Under the pieces are notes generated by a model. That model made no database searches. It was given only the letters and a program-made list of their open reading frames with translations, and was not told the origin of the DNA. Both the position numbers and the translations under genes were made by a program. From positions 1,299,460 to 1,363,459 of the forward strand of contig VXAY01006827.1 in assembly GCA_013399855.1 (NCBI GenBank): DNA of 64,000 nt. Reading direction: 5' to 3'. This document shows, in pieces, positions 25,153 to 38,748 of this stretch (its first letter is position 1; every line of letters starts with the position of its first letter). The DNA is from Oxyruncus cristatus (taxonomy: Eukaryota > Chordata > Aves > Passeriformes > Cotingidae).

Positions 25153-25172
25153 TGAAACATGTACATGTTTCA
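25153..25172. repeat. perfect 20-bp palindrome
   Basis: TGAAACATGTACATGTTTCA is its own reverse complement over all 20 bases with no spacer. It is not part of any recognised repeat and lies in unique intronic sequence. Confidence 0.95.
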
Positions 25173-26039
25173 TCTCCAAATACCTGGGCTAGCCTCTGTG
25201 TTTTCAATCTCATAGCACTTAGCTGCAGAAATTAGTCCAAGAAAAAGAGAGCCCTTACTGAAGTATCTTCTGCTTTTACCCTAAATTCGGCTACTCCAGT
25301 AAGAACATTAATCAGACCTGGAATTCATATTCATTGCATTTTAAGCTACCTATTATCTAACATGGGAGTCATTCAGCATGGCCAAAATATTAAAATCAAG
25401 CATCATTCAGCATCATAAAAACTGCCACTTTCTCAGAATTAAGTTTCAACTATTTTATGTTATTATTTACCGTTTTCTTACATGTTTTGGAAAGTACCAT
25501 ATCACAGCACCAAACCCCCCTTGCCACTGGGGCATGTTTTTGTTACAGGGTATCACCAACACCGTGCACTTGGTTAACTCCTAATTGCATAAGGAAATTT
25601 CTGTGCTTTTAACATAATTTTTTATTTAATCAAAACAATGTCAGCCACGTTGCTCTCTGTTACTGCAACATACACTGACAGGAAAACAGGAATGAGCCGT
25701 GGGGTTAAGAATTACTTTCATACCAACTCCATCAATGTGGTTTAAGTAATCTGCATTTAAAAATAATCTCAGAGTTAAATAATACAGCAAAAACCTGAGC
25801 AGAGGATTCCTGACCTTTAGGAGGCTGCTAGACTTGGGATTCTGGCATATTCTGGCCGAGTGTACTATCAGCTTGCAGGCTGAGTAACGTGGTTAGCATC
25901 CCCAAAACAGATCTCTCTTGCTCCCCTGCAGCTCTTTAATGTTTTAGTTTATCTGTTACATAAATGACTCAAGAATCCATTAATGTCCTGCCTAAAAGTA
26001 TTACACCAAATATAAAAGTTGAGTAGAAATTAATATCCT

Positions 26040-26090
26040 CTATGAATATCCTCTTCCAACCCAAACCGTTTTACGGTTCTATAATCCTAA
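26040..26090 (+). mobile_element. short CR1 LINE 3' end
   Basis: CTCTTCCAACCCAAACCGTT followed by TTACGGTTCTATAATCCT is the CR1 3' terminus in sense orientation ('CCTTCCAACCCAAACCATTCTATGATTCT'). Only about 50 bases remain. It is the only sense-orientation (+) CR1 end in the COMMD1 intron, opposite to COMMD1 transcription. Confidence 0.65.
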
Positions 26091-28919
26091 ACCAATTTAT
26101 TTTCCATGGGAACAGACAATGCTGGCTTCTGTTCATGGCAATGGCTAGAAGACCTTGGCTTTTCCCCTCCAACCAGTCTTCAGTCAAGACCATACCTGTT
26201 TTTCTCAGAGAAGAGACAGAAGCTTAGAATTACTCTGAATCCGCACTTTGGAATAAGATGTGTTTAAAACCTTCTTTCCTGCTCCTTTCTGAACAGTTCA
26301 TACTTGCCCTGTGGTCTAAAAGGCACCCGGGATAGCCTGAAACAAGAGAAGGTGAGGGGTGTACAGGGCATGCAGCTGAACACACCGAGCTGAACTAAAA
26401 GTACAACGGTGTTTATTTTGGTTGCTGCAAGTTTCGCAAGCGGTTGGTAAAGGCCAAGCAAATCCTCTCCTGATCTGTGTCTCGTAACAGCAACCGCCCT
26501 CAAAAAGTCCCATATTAAAAAGGTCCCTATACTCCTGCACCTAAGCTCTTAGATGAGCACAACTCAGCTACAGCAAATACGTTTAGTGCCCACAAAATGG
26601 TACTTTTTCCCAAAAATAATTTTTCAAGGGCAGCTGTTCACGCACATCTCTCCTGGCTGTGTCCAAGGCACCGCAGCTCAGCAATGCCAGGGCATCCATT
26701 TGCTCCAGGGTGTTCTACCGTGCGGAGGGAGAGCACAAGCCTGGCACAACAGACCCTCCCCAGGCACACACACCACCAGCAGCATCTCCACCTCCTCCCA
26801 GGAACATTAACCCTCTGTCCCTGGCACAACCCTGCATCCCACAGATGTGGAATTATACACGAATACAACACTAAGTGAAGAGTGAAAAGCTACTGGCACT
26901 TGGGCAAAAGGGCTCATCTAAAAATATGTAAACAGTGCACCAAGGGCTTGAAAATATGCCTGCAGTTCAGCACGTGTTCAGCTGGGGTTTCTTTCTTAAA
27001 ATATTTAACAAGACAAAGCGGTCAGACCAAACAGGCTTCTTTTTTTTTTTTTTTTGCTGCTTTTATGGCATTTATCCACACCCTTTCTGACGACCTGAAA
27101 ATAGAATTTATCAGGACAAGAGGGTCACTCAGAGTTACGCTGCCATTGCAGACACATCTTCTCAGTGGGACCAAACTAACCGTGCTTGCTTCTTTTCTGG
27201 AATTCAAACACGTGAACCTACAAGGGGAAAAAAGCCAAACTGAGGGGGGAAAAAAATTGGTCTAAATATTTTTGGGTATTTTTTTCTCATTTCTTTTAGA
27301 ATGCAAACTGCCATCTTTCAATTCACCACGAGAAACCTCCCATGGAAAAGGGAGCAGCCAAGTATCTGTAGTCCAGCCTGTTTACAGCCCCTCCAGCTGC
27401 TATGGCTATTTCAAAGCCTCGGGACAGGCATCACACTTGGATTTATCAGCAAAACAGCAGCTCTTGCTCAGTGTGGTGCAAAGTCTGCTGAAGACAGTGT
27501 GAATCTCTGCACTAACTTCAGTGACCTTCAGATCAAATGCACAAAAATATCAGCATTACGTGCCAGCAGGGAGACACCAGAGAAATACAGTTCTCTTCTG
27601 AAAAGAAAGGAAAAGCTACAGATCTGCATTTTTCTTTGCCTCTTTTTTTTGTTTGTTTTTTAAACCCCAGATAATGTCCTTGCTCATATTTGCTGCATAA
27701 TACACAACTCACTTTTGTTTTTTCCAGCCTCTTTCCTTGTGTAAGAGGAAAAGCAAAGGCTCGCAATGAAAGCTGAAGCTGTAGGTGCAACCCTGAAAAG
27801 AGATGAGCGTGGGAGGACATTTATGCCTGTGCACAATCCCACTGAAGCCAAGGGGCCGTCTGCTCTGCCCACACAGCTCTTCTTGCCTCAGTTAATATTA
27901 CAACTTTGTTTTATTCAATCTGCGATTTCAAAAGGAACCCTGGCAATGAATGTGGGCGATAGAATACAAACTCTGCACTACAGTCAATGCACCACACCTG
28001 TAGCCATCTGTTTAAAAGTCTAATCAGGACAGATCACGACACCACTTCTCAACATGATCCCAAAAAAACCAGCCTGGCCACAAGGATTGTTTTAAAGCAC
28101 AGAACTTCACAGTCCTCTTGACAGGCATCATGTTGAACCATATACCTTTTCAGAAAGATAGAAGGTTCAGAGAAAAGCCATCTAATTTTGGTTGACCTCC
28201 TGTTCTCAACCCAAGGGCAAGTGGTACTGGAGTAGAAATCATTTCCATAACTGAACTGCAGAGCAGTCATTTAACAATTAATAAGCAATCCACTCAGCAT
28301 ATGGAACTGAATATGAAAATAAACACGTGAGAATTGAGATACCTCTGCACAAAGAAAGGCTGCAGCTCCTCCACGTCAGATATTTAATTGGTTGTCTTTT
28401 TCTTTTTCTCATCATGAACAAGGGGAGAAGAGGGCGATGAAATATAAAAGATCTTAACCACTTCTCCTGAGGAAAATGGAGGTGATGTGAATGGCTCATT
28501 TAGCTTTCTGTGCCTTTGAAGCAGAGAAGTCTTTCTTTTTTTTCTTTTTTTTTTTCTCTCCACAACAGCAACCTGTCATTTTTGGCCTGCATCTACAGTT
28601 TGCACGTCAGCCTTTAGCAGAACATGCACGTTTCCCACCAGCAGTAAATCTGTAACACCTTCCTCCTGCATCCAGAAAATGCCAGATTTCTGATGGGCTC
28701 CCCTTGGCTGATGTAAGGTCCATCGCTCTTGCTGCAGGACTGTGAGAAATTGGATGCATTTCACCTCCTCCCTGTTCCTGTGATCAGCCTAAAGGTGCCC
28801 TCCAAGGAGACCAGCCTAAGCACCAAGGACCTTGCCTCATGGACCTTGTGCTGGCCTGGCACATCGTGGACATGAGGGCACAGGGACACCACCCCCTGCC
28901 TTCTCACTGCAGCTCTTGA

Positions 28920-28986
28920 GTGGAAGAAGGAGAAGAAAAAGAAGAAGAAAGAAGAAGGAGAGGAAGAGGAGGAAGAGGAAGAAGTC
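28920..28986. repeat. purine-rich GAA/GGA tract
   Basis: About 67 bases are almost purely purine on the plus strand (AAG, GAA, GGA and GAGG units). This is an imperfect simple repeat. Frames through it give poly-lysine/arginine on the plus strand or serine/phenylalanine runs on the minus strand, neither of which is a real protein. Confidence 0.9.
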
Positions 28987-30400
28987 AGATAAAAGAAAAT
29001 TAATGGAGCTGTGATTTCAGGTAGGGGGATGAGATGGAGAACAGCATTATACAACTCAAAGCCACCCCTTCCTTAAGGAACCAAGGAACACGAGGACAAT
29101 GTGCAATACCAAATGCTGTTGTCTGGTCTTAGACAGCTGTCCTGAAGTGGAATTATGGCAGAATTTGTGAGTGGACCTGTGTCCTTCTCTTTTCAAACAT
29201 CAAAGCACTACACACTTTCAATCCTGGCAAGCCTAGGGGTTTGTACTGATGGCTGGTCTTTCTGCTGCCTTCCTGACCAAAAGATACTAACAAAGCCAGG
29301 ACTGACTATGCACCATTGTAATAAAAATACACGTTTCTGGTTTAAATACCTTGCTTTTCAATTCACCTGCTTGCTGACCTGCCAAAGGGCAGGGAGGTAG
29401 TGGAGACTGTATGGAAAGATTTGGACTGCTTTGGGGGCTAGTAGGGCAAAAAGGGGCCTGCATACAAAGGTTAAAATGGCAATGAGGACAGCGAATGTCT
29501 GTCTGCCTTCCCTGCCTGCCTGCAGGATTTCATGCCTCTCCTCACCCTGGCTAATGCCTATTATATCTTTCCATGTCTATTATACCTTTCTTCAAGGTTA
29601 GGAGACAAGAGCTCGCACGGACTTCGCAGTAACAGTAAATAATTAAATTTTCAGGTTTATTTCCTCCCATTCTTTAAGCTTGCTTTTATCTGAACCCCTG
29701 CTGAATGCCAAATAGGGATTTTCACTGACCAGCCCACACTTGCACCCTTCCTTCACAAGCCTTTTACAACACACACAGAGCTCAGAGAGGTTTACAAAAT
29801 CCAAACAACTCCTTCTCTAAAGCATCACTTCGTCTCCCTTCAGGAGATTTTTTTTTTAAAAATAATATATTAATTAGCAAAAGTGGGTTCAAATCACGTT
29901 AGCTGCTGTCTGTATCTACCACAAAACTATAGGGATCAATTTCTCTGAGCCTGTCAAACCGTCTGCAGGGAGAGCGCGGGACACTGTTCCTTAATTTCCA
30001 TGTATAAAAGGATTATCCTGAGATACAGTATGCTGGGAAGCAGCTCTGCATTTGGAATGGCCTTTCACTCCACAAGCCCAATTAACAGTTTTGGAAACAA
30101 GTGGTAGACATGTAAAGATATTTTCTAAAATACCAGCCTGAGTTATAAAAAGGGTATTGGTGTTTTAGAGCTCCCAAAGCAAGCAGGGAGGGAATACAGC
30201 ATTTCTGACCTCCTTCAACTGATTCCCCAATAAACAAGTTCTTGACGAGAACTCAGCATTACCATTTAATGGCTTCGTGCTACTCCTGTATGCACCTGCT
30301 TAACGAAGGACTGTAACCGAATGCTGATAGAATACCTTATCTTGATATCACAGACCTCAGCTTCCCATCTCAAACCAACGCAGTGGCAGTGCTTGGTTCT

Positions 30401-30465
30401 GGTTTGGTTTGGTTTGGTTTGGTTTGGTTTGGTTTGGTTTGGTTTGGTTTGGTTTGGTTTGGTTT
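30401..30465. repeat. (GGTTT)13 pentanucleotide microsatellite
   Basis: Thirteen uninterrupted copies of GGTTT are followed by an extra T run. The array is perfect, so it is probably young or actively mutating and likely to be length-polymorphic. On the minus strand it reads (AAACC)n. The apparent proteins across it (KPNQT repeats and WFGLV repeats) are artefacts. Confidence 0.97.
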
Positions 30466-33400
30466 TTTTTGTGGCTGTGTGGCAGCAGAACAGGGAAGGA
30501 CACTGGGTACCGTGAGCACCAAGTGCTTTCCAGAGGGAACACTTTGGATGTGCTGTTGAATCCTGAGCTACTGCAAAAGGGTTAATACAGTTTTCAGCCC
30601 ACTGCTGAATTTTGAACAACAAAATAGGTACAGACAACATTAGACTTGGAATTTTTGTTTTTTAAGCTCACTGGAAAGACTCAATGGTCAATCCTTAGCA
30701 GCAACTTCATAGATGAACTCGAAGTTCAGACATTGAGAGGCCCTACATGACTTCTCCTCTAGAGAAAAACCAAGCAGGGATGAGAATGGATCTGCCTGCA
30801 TATCACTTGAGAAGTCATGAGAGATTTCCCTTGCTGGAAACCTCTCCCACATGCCACCTTGGGTGGACAATGCACCTGCCTCTCTTCACTGCCCTCCAGA
30901 GCTGCTCTTGAAGAACGTGTGTGATGAAATTTCTACCACGAAATCTCCAAGAAAGCCAAAGTCTTACTGAATGGGGACTAATTTCATGCTCCTACTGCAG
31001 ATGAGCCTCAGAAACACGGAGCAGTACTTGCACTGAATCACTGCAGAGGAGTCCAGGAGGAGGCAAGAGGGTCATTGCCCATGTTCAAAAAAGCCACCCC
31101 AGACAGTATTTTTCATCTGGACCAGACCTCTAATGCAACCCCCTATTTCTTGCTAGTTTTTGATTGCCTTGGATTCTGTGTCTCAAAGTGGTCATGAATA
31201 GGAAATGATAAGCAAACACATCTCCACTCACTCCCACCGTACATTATACATCCTTTGTGAGCAAAACAACCAGGACTTTTTGAAACTGTGGCGAAGCGTA
31301 TTTGTAACTGTTACTAAAGATACGGTGAGTCACTAATGATCCGGGCGCCAGAAGAGTCTGCTTTCTGAAGTCACCACTGCTCGTTATTTCAAGAAAACAA
31401 TTAGTCAAAATTAAAAACGAAGCCCCAGAGCTTCCAGGAATTGGTTACTGTGCTTTGGATATTCGTGAACAGGATGAAGACAATAAAGGCTGTCTGGACC
31501 ACCCCCTCACCCCTTCATAATGGGTTTAATAACTTGAGACAACCTGATCAGTAAGGGACAATAAAATATAGATTCCCTTCAGGAGCTATGGGGAGGATGG
31601 AGGGACGGAAATGCTGAAAAATTATTCTTATTTACTGACTTGTGCGCATTAAACTCCAAGATACGTAATTTTTATTTTTAAATAAGAGTCTTCTTAAGCA
31701 CCTAAAAATAATAGCCTGAAAGGAATATTCATACTGGAAATAAGTTCAAATCAGAAAAACCCACAGTGTTTAAAACTGAGATTAGACTTCCAAAAGACAA
31801 CACATTTAAAAGAGAGTGCATTACCAGAAAATCTGAAGCTATTTCTCTTCATTAAAAAATGAATCACCATACTTTTCCCCAGCTAGAACCCATTTATCTA
31901 ACTGTAATGAGGAGCTGGCATTTGATGTTATAATCTCCACAGATTCACCCATCAGAATATAACTACTGTTGGACCAAAAAGACCCTGGCACCTGGGTCAG
32001 ATGCACCAGTAGCACTGTCTAAAGTTCTTTAGTCTCAGAATAGCTGCATCCATATGGACAGATGCACTCAGCTCAATGAGATTTATTGCTATTAGATAAA
32101 ATGGCCAGAAAAGCAGCTTTCCTCATTTTTTGTCTTAGGTAAAAGCTCTAATCACTGTCCTTTTAGTTTCCATCTACAAAGGGCAAAACTGAGCTGTTGG
32201 GTTGAGTTTTTTTCTCTAAAAAAGCCCTGAACAAACCTAAAACCCCCATATGTTTGGAGTTTCCATTACATCATCCCTCCCTGTGCCCTCGCTGACCTGA
32301 GAGCTCACTGCAGGCACAGACATGAGCCATCAGCTGACCGCTCCAAACAGGGCAAGCACCAGCCCAGCCACTCACCTGGGTCTGGATTTACTTACTGACA
32401 AAAAAAACCCCTCAAAGAAGGGCTGGGGAATCTGGAAAAATAGAGCAGAACACCACTCGCTGCTTTCCCTGGGGTATCCGTTTAAAGCATCTTTACTTCC
32501 ACATTGCAATACAATATTTACCTGTCCCAAGGTAACTATGTAACCACAGCAAAGACAGTGGAAAGAAAAACCAATGGAGAAGAATGACATTTAGCACTTA
32601 TACATTAAAAAAAAATATTGTTTCCTCCTCTTAATCTTCTCTTCTTGCTTTCCATCAGCAGTTTGGTAACTAGGGATCATTTCTTACAACACACTTTCAA
32701 CATGCCTAGTGCAGAGGGGTTCTGTCCTGGAATCCTTGAAACCACTTCAAGATATGACAGATGAAGAAAACCAATTTATAGTTTTGCTTTGGAGCCACCT
32801 CTGTGGGACACAGCCAAAGGGTCCAGTACTTCCAGAAAAATATTTTGGGATTTACGGCTGAAAAAATTACGATCTCATGCTAAAAGCACTATCCCAAGAG
32901 TATATTACATGGAAGAGGGCTTACTACCAGCATGTGCTACACTCGCTTTGAGGTCATGTCACTCTGTCCCTAATTCTGCTGTTCATTTTTTGGGCCCATT
33001 ATCCGTGGATTGAGCGTCTCAAAGTGTGCAACAGCACATTAATACCTCTCAAAGGCAAACCCAGGGCACTTAATGGCAGCAGAATTTAATAAGTGGTGTC
33101 CTACAGCTACCGGTGGATCTGCTGCTTAATATTCACAGTTCAGCTAAAAGCAGCTTTGAAAAGGTCCTTTTTCAGACACATGCACGAATGTTAATTATTA
33201 ATGTGCTTTTGCATGAAGGAGGGGAAGAGGAACAGGTGTAGCAAAAAGAAAACAATACTAGGAAAAAGGTTGTTAGAGAAAAATATGGTGTAAACATCGA
33301 AGAATGGAGAACCAGTCCACCCTTGGAGTTACCAAGTGTAGCAGATCACAGTAAACAAAGGAGGTACCATTTCATTGTGAGGAGAAGACAATTTGCCATC

Positions 33401-35309
33401 AGTACAAAACTCCAGTAGTTTTCCAACTTACCAAGTTGGTCCACAATTTTTTCAGGTGTTTTTTGCTGCCTTTCATTTGATGCTTTCATAGGTGACACAA
33501 CAGGGCAGTACTCTTAAAAGTAAATACAGAAATGTTTCTTGTTGAGAGTGAAGAAAGCCCCTGCAAAACCTTTACTGCAGATGTAATTGCCTAATACACA
33601 CCAAAGACTTCTGCCTGAAGAAATCAAAATTAGCATGTATTTTCTTCTTTTTCCTTTTAGCAAACAAGCAGACATGACAGGGCACCGACTGAGCCATCTG
33701 AGACTTACTTCCAGTGAAGGACAATACAACTTAGGGCGGAAAAGTACAACCTGAAGCAGCCTTTAAACCAAGTCTCCTATCTCAGAAATACCCTTCAATA
33801 CCTTAGCATGATTTGGAAGGTTTGTTAATGTGCTGAACTATTTGTTATTAAATGGCACACACCAGAAAAAGCCTGAAACGTGATCAGACCTTCCAGGAAT
33901 TTGACTCCTCGTGGTAAAAACACTATGCCTGGGGAGCAGAGGGCTCGTTCTTGATGGCCCTTCCTGAGAAGGGGCAGAAAGCTCCACCTCCAGCTGCACG
34001 AGGAGACCCATGACACTGAATTACTCTGATGGAGACCTTTCTGACCTGCTTCTTAGAAGTTTCCCCTTGCTTAACCCAACAAGTTCTTAAAGTTGCCATG
34101 CCGTGTGCCTGGAGCCCTTAGGAAAAGCACAGTCAGGAAGGCGGGTACCAAGTGACCAACTCACATGGAAAGAACAATAAGGAAATGGTGTATTTTAATC
34201 ATCTAATCAAGGACTGGGTTTATTACCAGAATTTTATATTGTGCACTATCTGCATGGACTGCACAAGAAAGCAAACATCCCTAATTCAATAATGTGAATC
34301 CCACTGCAGCAAGGAGGTCCATGCAAAGCTTTTCCTTCAATGCTTGAGCCAGGTCGGTTATTTGAAACAGAGATGCCAATTCACAGGGCAAGCAACTACC
34401 TTGAGAGCTTCCAAACCTGAAATTCAGTAATCCATCAGTCTCCCATTTAGCTTCTAACGCCATAACTGTTTTGTTAATAGATTACCCAGCTCTGCTTTAA
34501 AAATTGCAGATGACATACGAGTCATGTTATACAAAGCTGTAACACATTCAGCATCAGAACAGTTTGTATAAAATTGCAAACCTGTTGCGTAAGCTTTACA
34601 GGAAACCAGGCTGTACGTGGATTTCATCTTGATCAGTGTGTCTAGTCTACAATCTAGTTTCCAAAAATATCAGTGTAGTTCCTTCTTGTAAGAAAAAGAC
34701 AATGAAAATGTTTGAGACGAGCTGATGAGACAATGTTTGCTAAGAATAAAAATGTTTATATTGGTGATGCTTTAATGTTTGCATAAATGCTCGTGTGACA
34801 CTTGGTCTTTATCCTTCAGAATGAGTTTTACATGAATTCTAGATGTATTTACCTTCCATTAATGACAGTACCCATAAATTCAGATTGGTTTTCATTGAAA
34901 AAAAAGAATTTTAAAGACGCAAGGAAGAACCTCACAAATCAATTGCCTCTGTCAGATGACAACAACTGGACCTGTTTTTAAGTAAATGGACTTGGTTTTA
35001 AGCCATTGGTTAGCAAGAGTTCAATACAAGTGGGCAGCTAACAGCCAAATTCAAACTTCGACGAATTTTCAGAGCTGCAAGATATGGGTGCACGGGAGCA
35101 TCTATCAAATACTCATGAAGAAAGCATCTCATCTGACAAAGGCATTTCTCCTGTTTTTTCAGGTTTTACAGTGTGTGCTTTTGAAATTAGAGCTCTAATC
35201 AGAGTGCCTTCCACGTCCACTAAAGACCAAAGTACAGTCCAAGCCCAAGACTGCAAACTTTGACTATTATATCCAGCAATCTTGATTTACTGAAGGCTTG
35301 AATATTCTC

Positions 35310-35490
35310 AGTAGAGTAAGGGTCAGCATAATGCTCTATGCTGATGACAAAGTGCCTTGCTCAGCTGCACTTTATCCTCATTTGAAGGTTTCATTAGCAA
35401 TAATTACTTTTTTAAAGCTACAAATGATTGTTTTTCTTAAGACTTTACTTACACATCTTGGAAAATCTAATGGGTTGAAGACTGACAGAC
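35310..35490 (+). mobile_element. possible decayed LINE reverse-transcriptase fragment
   Basis: A plus-strand frame reads VRVSIMLYADDKV and, about 30 residues later, KTLLTHLGKSN. A catalytic YADD preceded by hydrophobics and followed by a KT..HxGK motif at this spacing is the palm-domain pattern of non-LTR retrotransposon RTs ('LLYADDAVLLS...KTKVVHFGK'). The copy would be highly decayed: the frame is closed by a stop at about 35283 upstream and no endonuclease or 3' end is visible. It could be coincidence. A protein-profile search against the RVT_1 family would decide. Confidence 0.28.
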
Positions 35491-38400
35491 CAAAGCACTC
35501 AATATCCTAATCAATACAGCACTCTATGTGCTAACTCTCAAGAGATAGGTAGTAAACTTATCCATAAAGTATTATCTGGGAATCTCAGTGCCTGTGTTAA
35601 GAACTACACAGTGAGAGAGAAGAGAAACTCCTGGTTTTATTTGATGAGAGCACTCGGGCTGCAGCTCACTGGCCTGGGTGCCTCCTGGTCCCAGCCAAGT
35701 ACTTCATCCCTCTGCACATAAGAAATTAGCTTAGGATCACCAGAAAACTTTAGCATTTCTTTTTTTATAACTCTGTTTATTGATGCCCGTCGAGATGTTT
35801 GTTCTAAAAAATGTAGGAAATGGAGATCTAGAGAATCTGCTAATGAAAGATTTAATTGAGGGTGACGTTGCATCTGGGTTGGGTTTATCCGTTCACGCTG
35901 TTGAAAAGTGGTGAGTTATTGTATCATCCATCAGCAAATTATGTAAACCAATCACTATTCTGTAACATGAAAAGCAAACTTATTTTGGGCAAGCTATGTG
36001 AAAAAAAGCAAAATACATCTCCCTTTCAATTTTGCTCTCTGGGTGCATTTGTTTCATCAGCCTCCCTCGCTATCTATGTCCTGAATCTTCTTACAACTGT
36101 GACCCACAAAAAACAGGGACAGAGTAACTAAACACTCGATTTCAAGTTAAAAAACAAAGCTGTTCACATTTGCTGGTAAAACAATTCCTGTTCCTGTTGG
36201 AGTGAACTTCAAAACACCTCTGTTAACTCATGCCACAGATACAGCTCCAAAAATAGCTTGCCCTTAAGACAGTCTTGACCAAAACAAATTATCCAGTTTA
36301 ACAGGCGTCATTCCCTCCTTATCCTCCTAACGTTATGTGTGCCTAAGGAATTACAAATAAAACCAGCAGTTTTATCTTCTATCTTTCTCACAACTGCCAA
36401 ACCTACAGGCTCCTAACAGAGCTCCAGTGCAAGGACTGCAGCAACCTGAGCTTGGGAATGAAAGCCAGAAAATAGTTATTTAGCTCCTTAAGTATCGGAA
36501 AGAGCAGGATATGCTATAGTCAACAACTCCACAAGTTCAACCTGAACTCCTGGTCCTGGATTATCGGTTGTTGACACTCGCCTTAAAGCACGGGATGACA
36601 AATATTCCCCCTGAAGCTTATCACTGAGCATCCCAAATAAACTCCAGAACAAACTCAACTCTGAAAATATTACAAGTAACAGATGACCGTGAAAAATACA
36701 AAATGAACACAGGAAAAGACTGTGACTTCCAATGAGGCTTTTCCTTAAACCACCTTTTCTTCAACAATCTGTTTTTCTCCCAAGTGTTTTTTAAAAGTTA
36801 AATAAAAAAGTTTAAAAAATGAGTAAAACCTGACGGTTTATTCATGCAAAACATGTCACTGAAACTTTTGCTATAGGTGGGGTTTTTTATGAGAAATTAC
36901 AGAGGAAGAAGAGACGCCTTTAATTAAAACAATCTAAAATGGAGTATAAGTGGTTATTTACATACGGTTTAAGTACTCATGGGAGAAGTGGAAGGACAGC
37001 TGGATAAATATTGAACACCATTAGTTTCTTCCTCCTTTAAGACAAAGAGGACCCTCAGCTAATTCTAAGTATTATTTGAAGGGTTACGAATTATTTTTGT
37101 AGCAAAGCTTCACAATAAACAAAGCACAAAACATCAGAATATTTTTCTAAATATGCAATGAATTCCAAACTTCCCAAAACCCAGTAAAAATGAAATATTT
37201 TTGCATTTTATAAGGCTTTGCACTAAAGTAACAAACAGAGCTCTTAGAAATAGTCACTTTCATTTAAAAGGAAACCCAGATGCACTAAAAACCCCTCCTA
37301 CAAAATGAAGCTTAGCACCTCAGGGATGGGTGGTGGATGCGTCTTCTCAAAGAGAAAGTGAGAAAGCTCACTTCAGCTTTTTTGCTGTTCACAAACAAAA
37401 TGTTTACGTGTGTTCATAAGCAGCAAAACCCCACAACGCTGGTGGAAAAGGCTTGAAGACGTGCAACATAACAGCCTTTGAACGTTGTGAACCAGCAGCA
37501 CGAGAAAATGCACGCGGACAACTTCAGCCCCGCGCAAGAAGTGGAAAAAGCACCGCTGAATGGCACAGGTCGCACACTTGTCAAAGATAAGATTTATTTT
37601 ATTTATTTGTTTTCTAAATAAAGAGGCAAGATCTGCTGCTGAGGTGAGTCTGTGAGGTAAGCTGAGCAGACAGCAACACGCTGTGTCTCCCCAGTAAACT
37701 GGTCTCTTAAAGCAAAGGACTGTGTTGGTGCACAAATAACTTCATGAGGGAAAAGCAAACACGTTATTGCCAATAAAAGCCTCGCCACACAATTAATGTG
37801 TACTGTCCAGAAAACAAAGTCCAAACTAATTATGTTTATTTGAACAGGAGGAGATGTAAGACTTCCACCCTCAGAGGTGAAAGCAGGGAACGTGCCTGGG
37901 GCCCTGATGCCGGGCTAAGGGGCTGGGCTGCTTCATACTCCGAGCATGACTTCAGGTCACAAAAAGGCCCTAAAGCTCTTCAGGTGACTTGGATATACTG
38001 TGGCTGAGGAGCCACGTGGTGCTCTGACATAGGGATGTGTCATGAGTGGCTACCATAACAGCTGCCGAAGCTGTGGTGCAACACTACAGGGGACAACACC
38101 TTGGAAAAAACAAGCCCTCTCCCTAGGAAAACATACCCTGCCCCCAGACCTTCTTAAACGACCCATTTGTAAACCGTGACAGGCATCAGCATCTTGATAG
38201 TTAATGTCTCCCATCAGATACCATCACAGTCCAGCAGGCAAAGCCTTGAAAATCCAAGTGCTGCCCAGCTGGCCAGACACTGCTGCTTGCCAGGCCTTGG
38301 CCATCGGCACTTCACCAGACAAAAACGCCTTTCTTGGGAAATGTGACTTTATAATCAGGCCCTATAACAAGGACTGCAATTCAGGGCCCAGAAAACAACA

Positions 38401-38722
38401 GAAGACTTGATCCTTCCCATGTGAACATGCCAAACAGATCTGAATAAATAAAGCCTAAGGCAAGCTAAGTTTTAGCCATTGTGTTTTTCACACGGAAAAG
38501 CCAAAAGGTACTGACTTTAAACAGTGAAAATAAAGGAGATGCTGTGTCGCTTCCTTTTCGTCTCCCCTACTACTCTTCTTTCACCAGGCACCGTGCAAGG
38601 CAACACAAAAGAAGCTGAATTTTGTAGGAAAACATCTCTTTCCCTGCTAGGAAGAGACGAGACTCCTCTGACGACCACAACGTGAGGCAAAAGGGTTTCT
38701 CCTCCCTGCCACGCTTTGTGCG

Positions 38723-38748
38723 CACACACACACACACCCACACCCACC
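38723..38748. repeat. (CA)n/CCCA-rich microsatellite
   Basis: CA units pass into CACCCA units over about 26 bases. Simple repeat. Confidence 0.85.

Noticed and set aside
29880..29900. GGGTTCAAATCAC, resembling a tRNA B box
   Set aside because: No matching A box, acceptor stem or cloverleaf can be formed around it.
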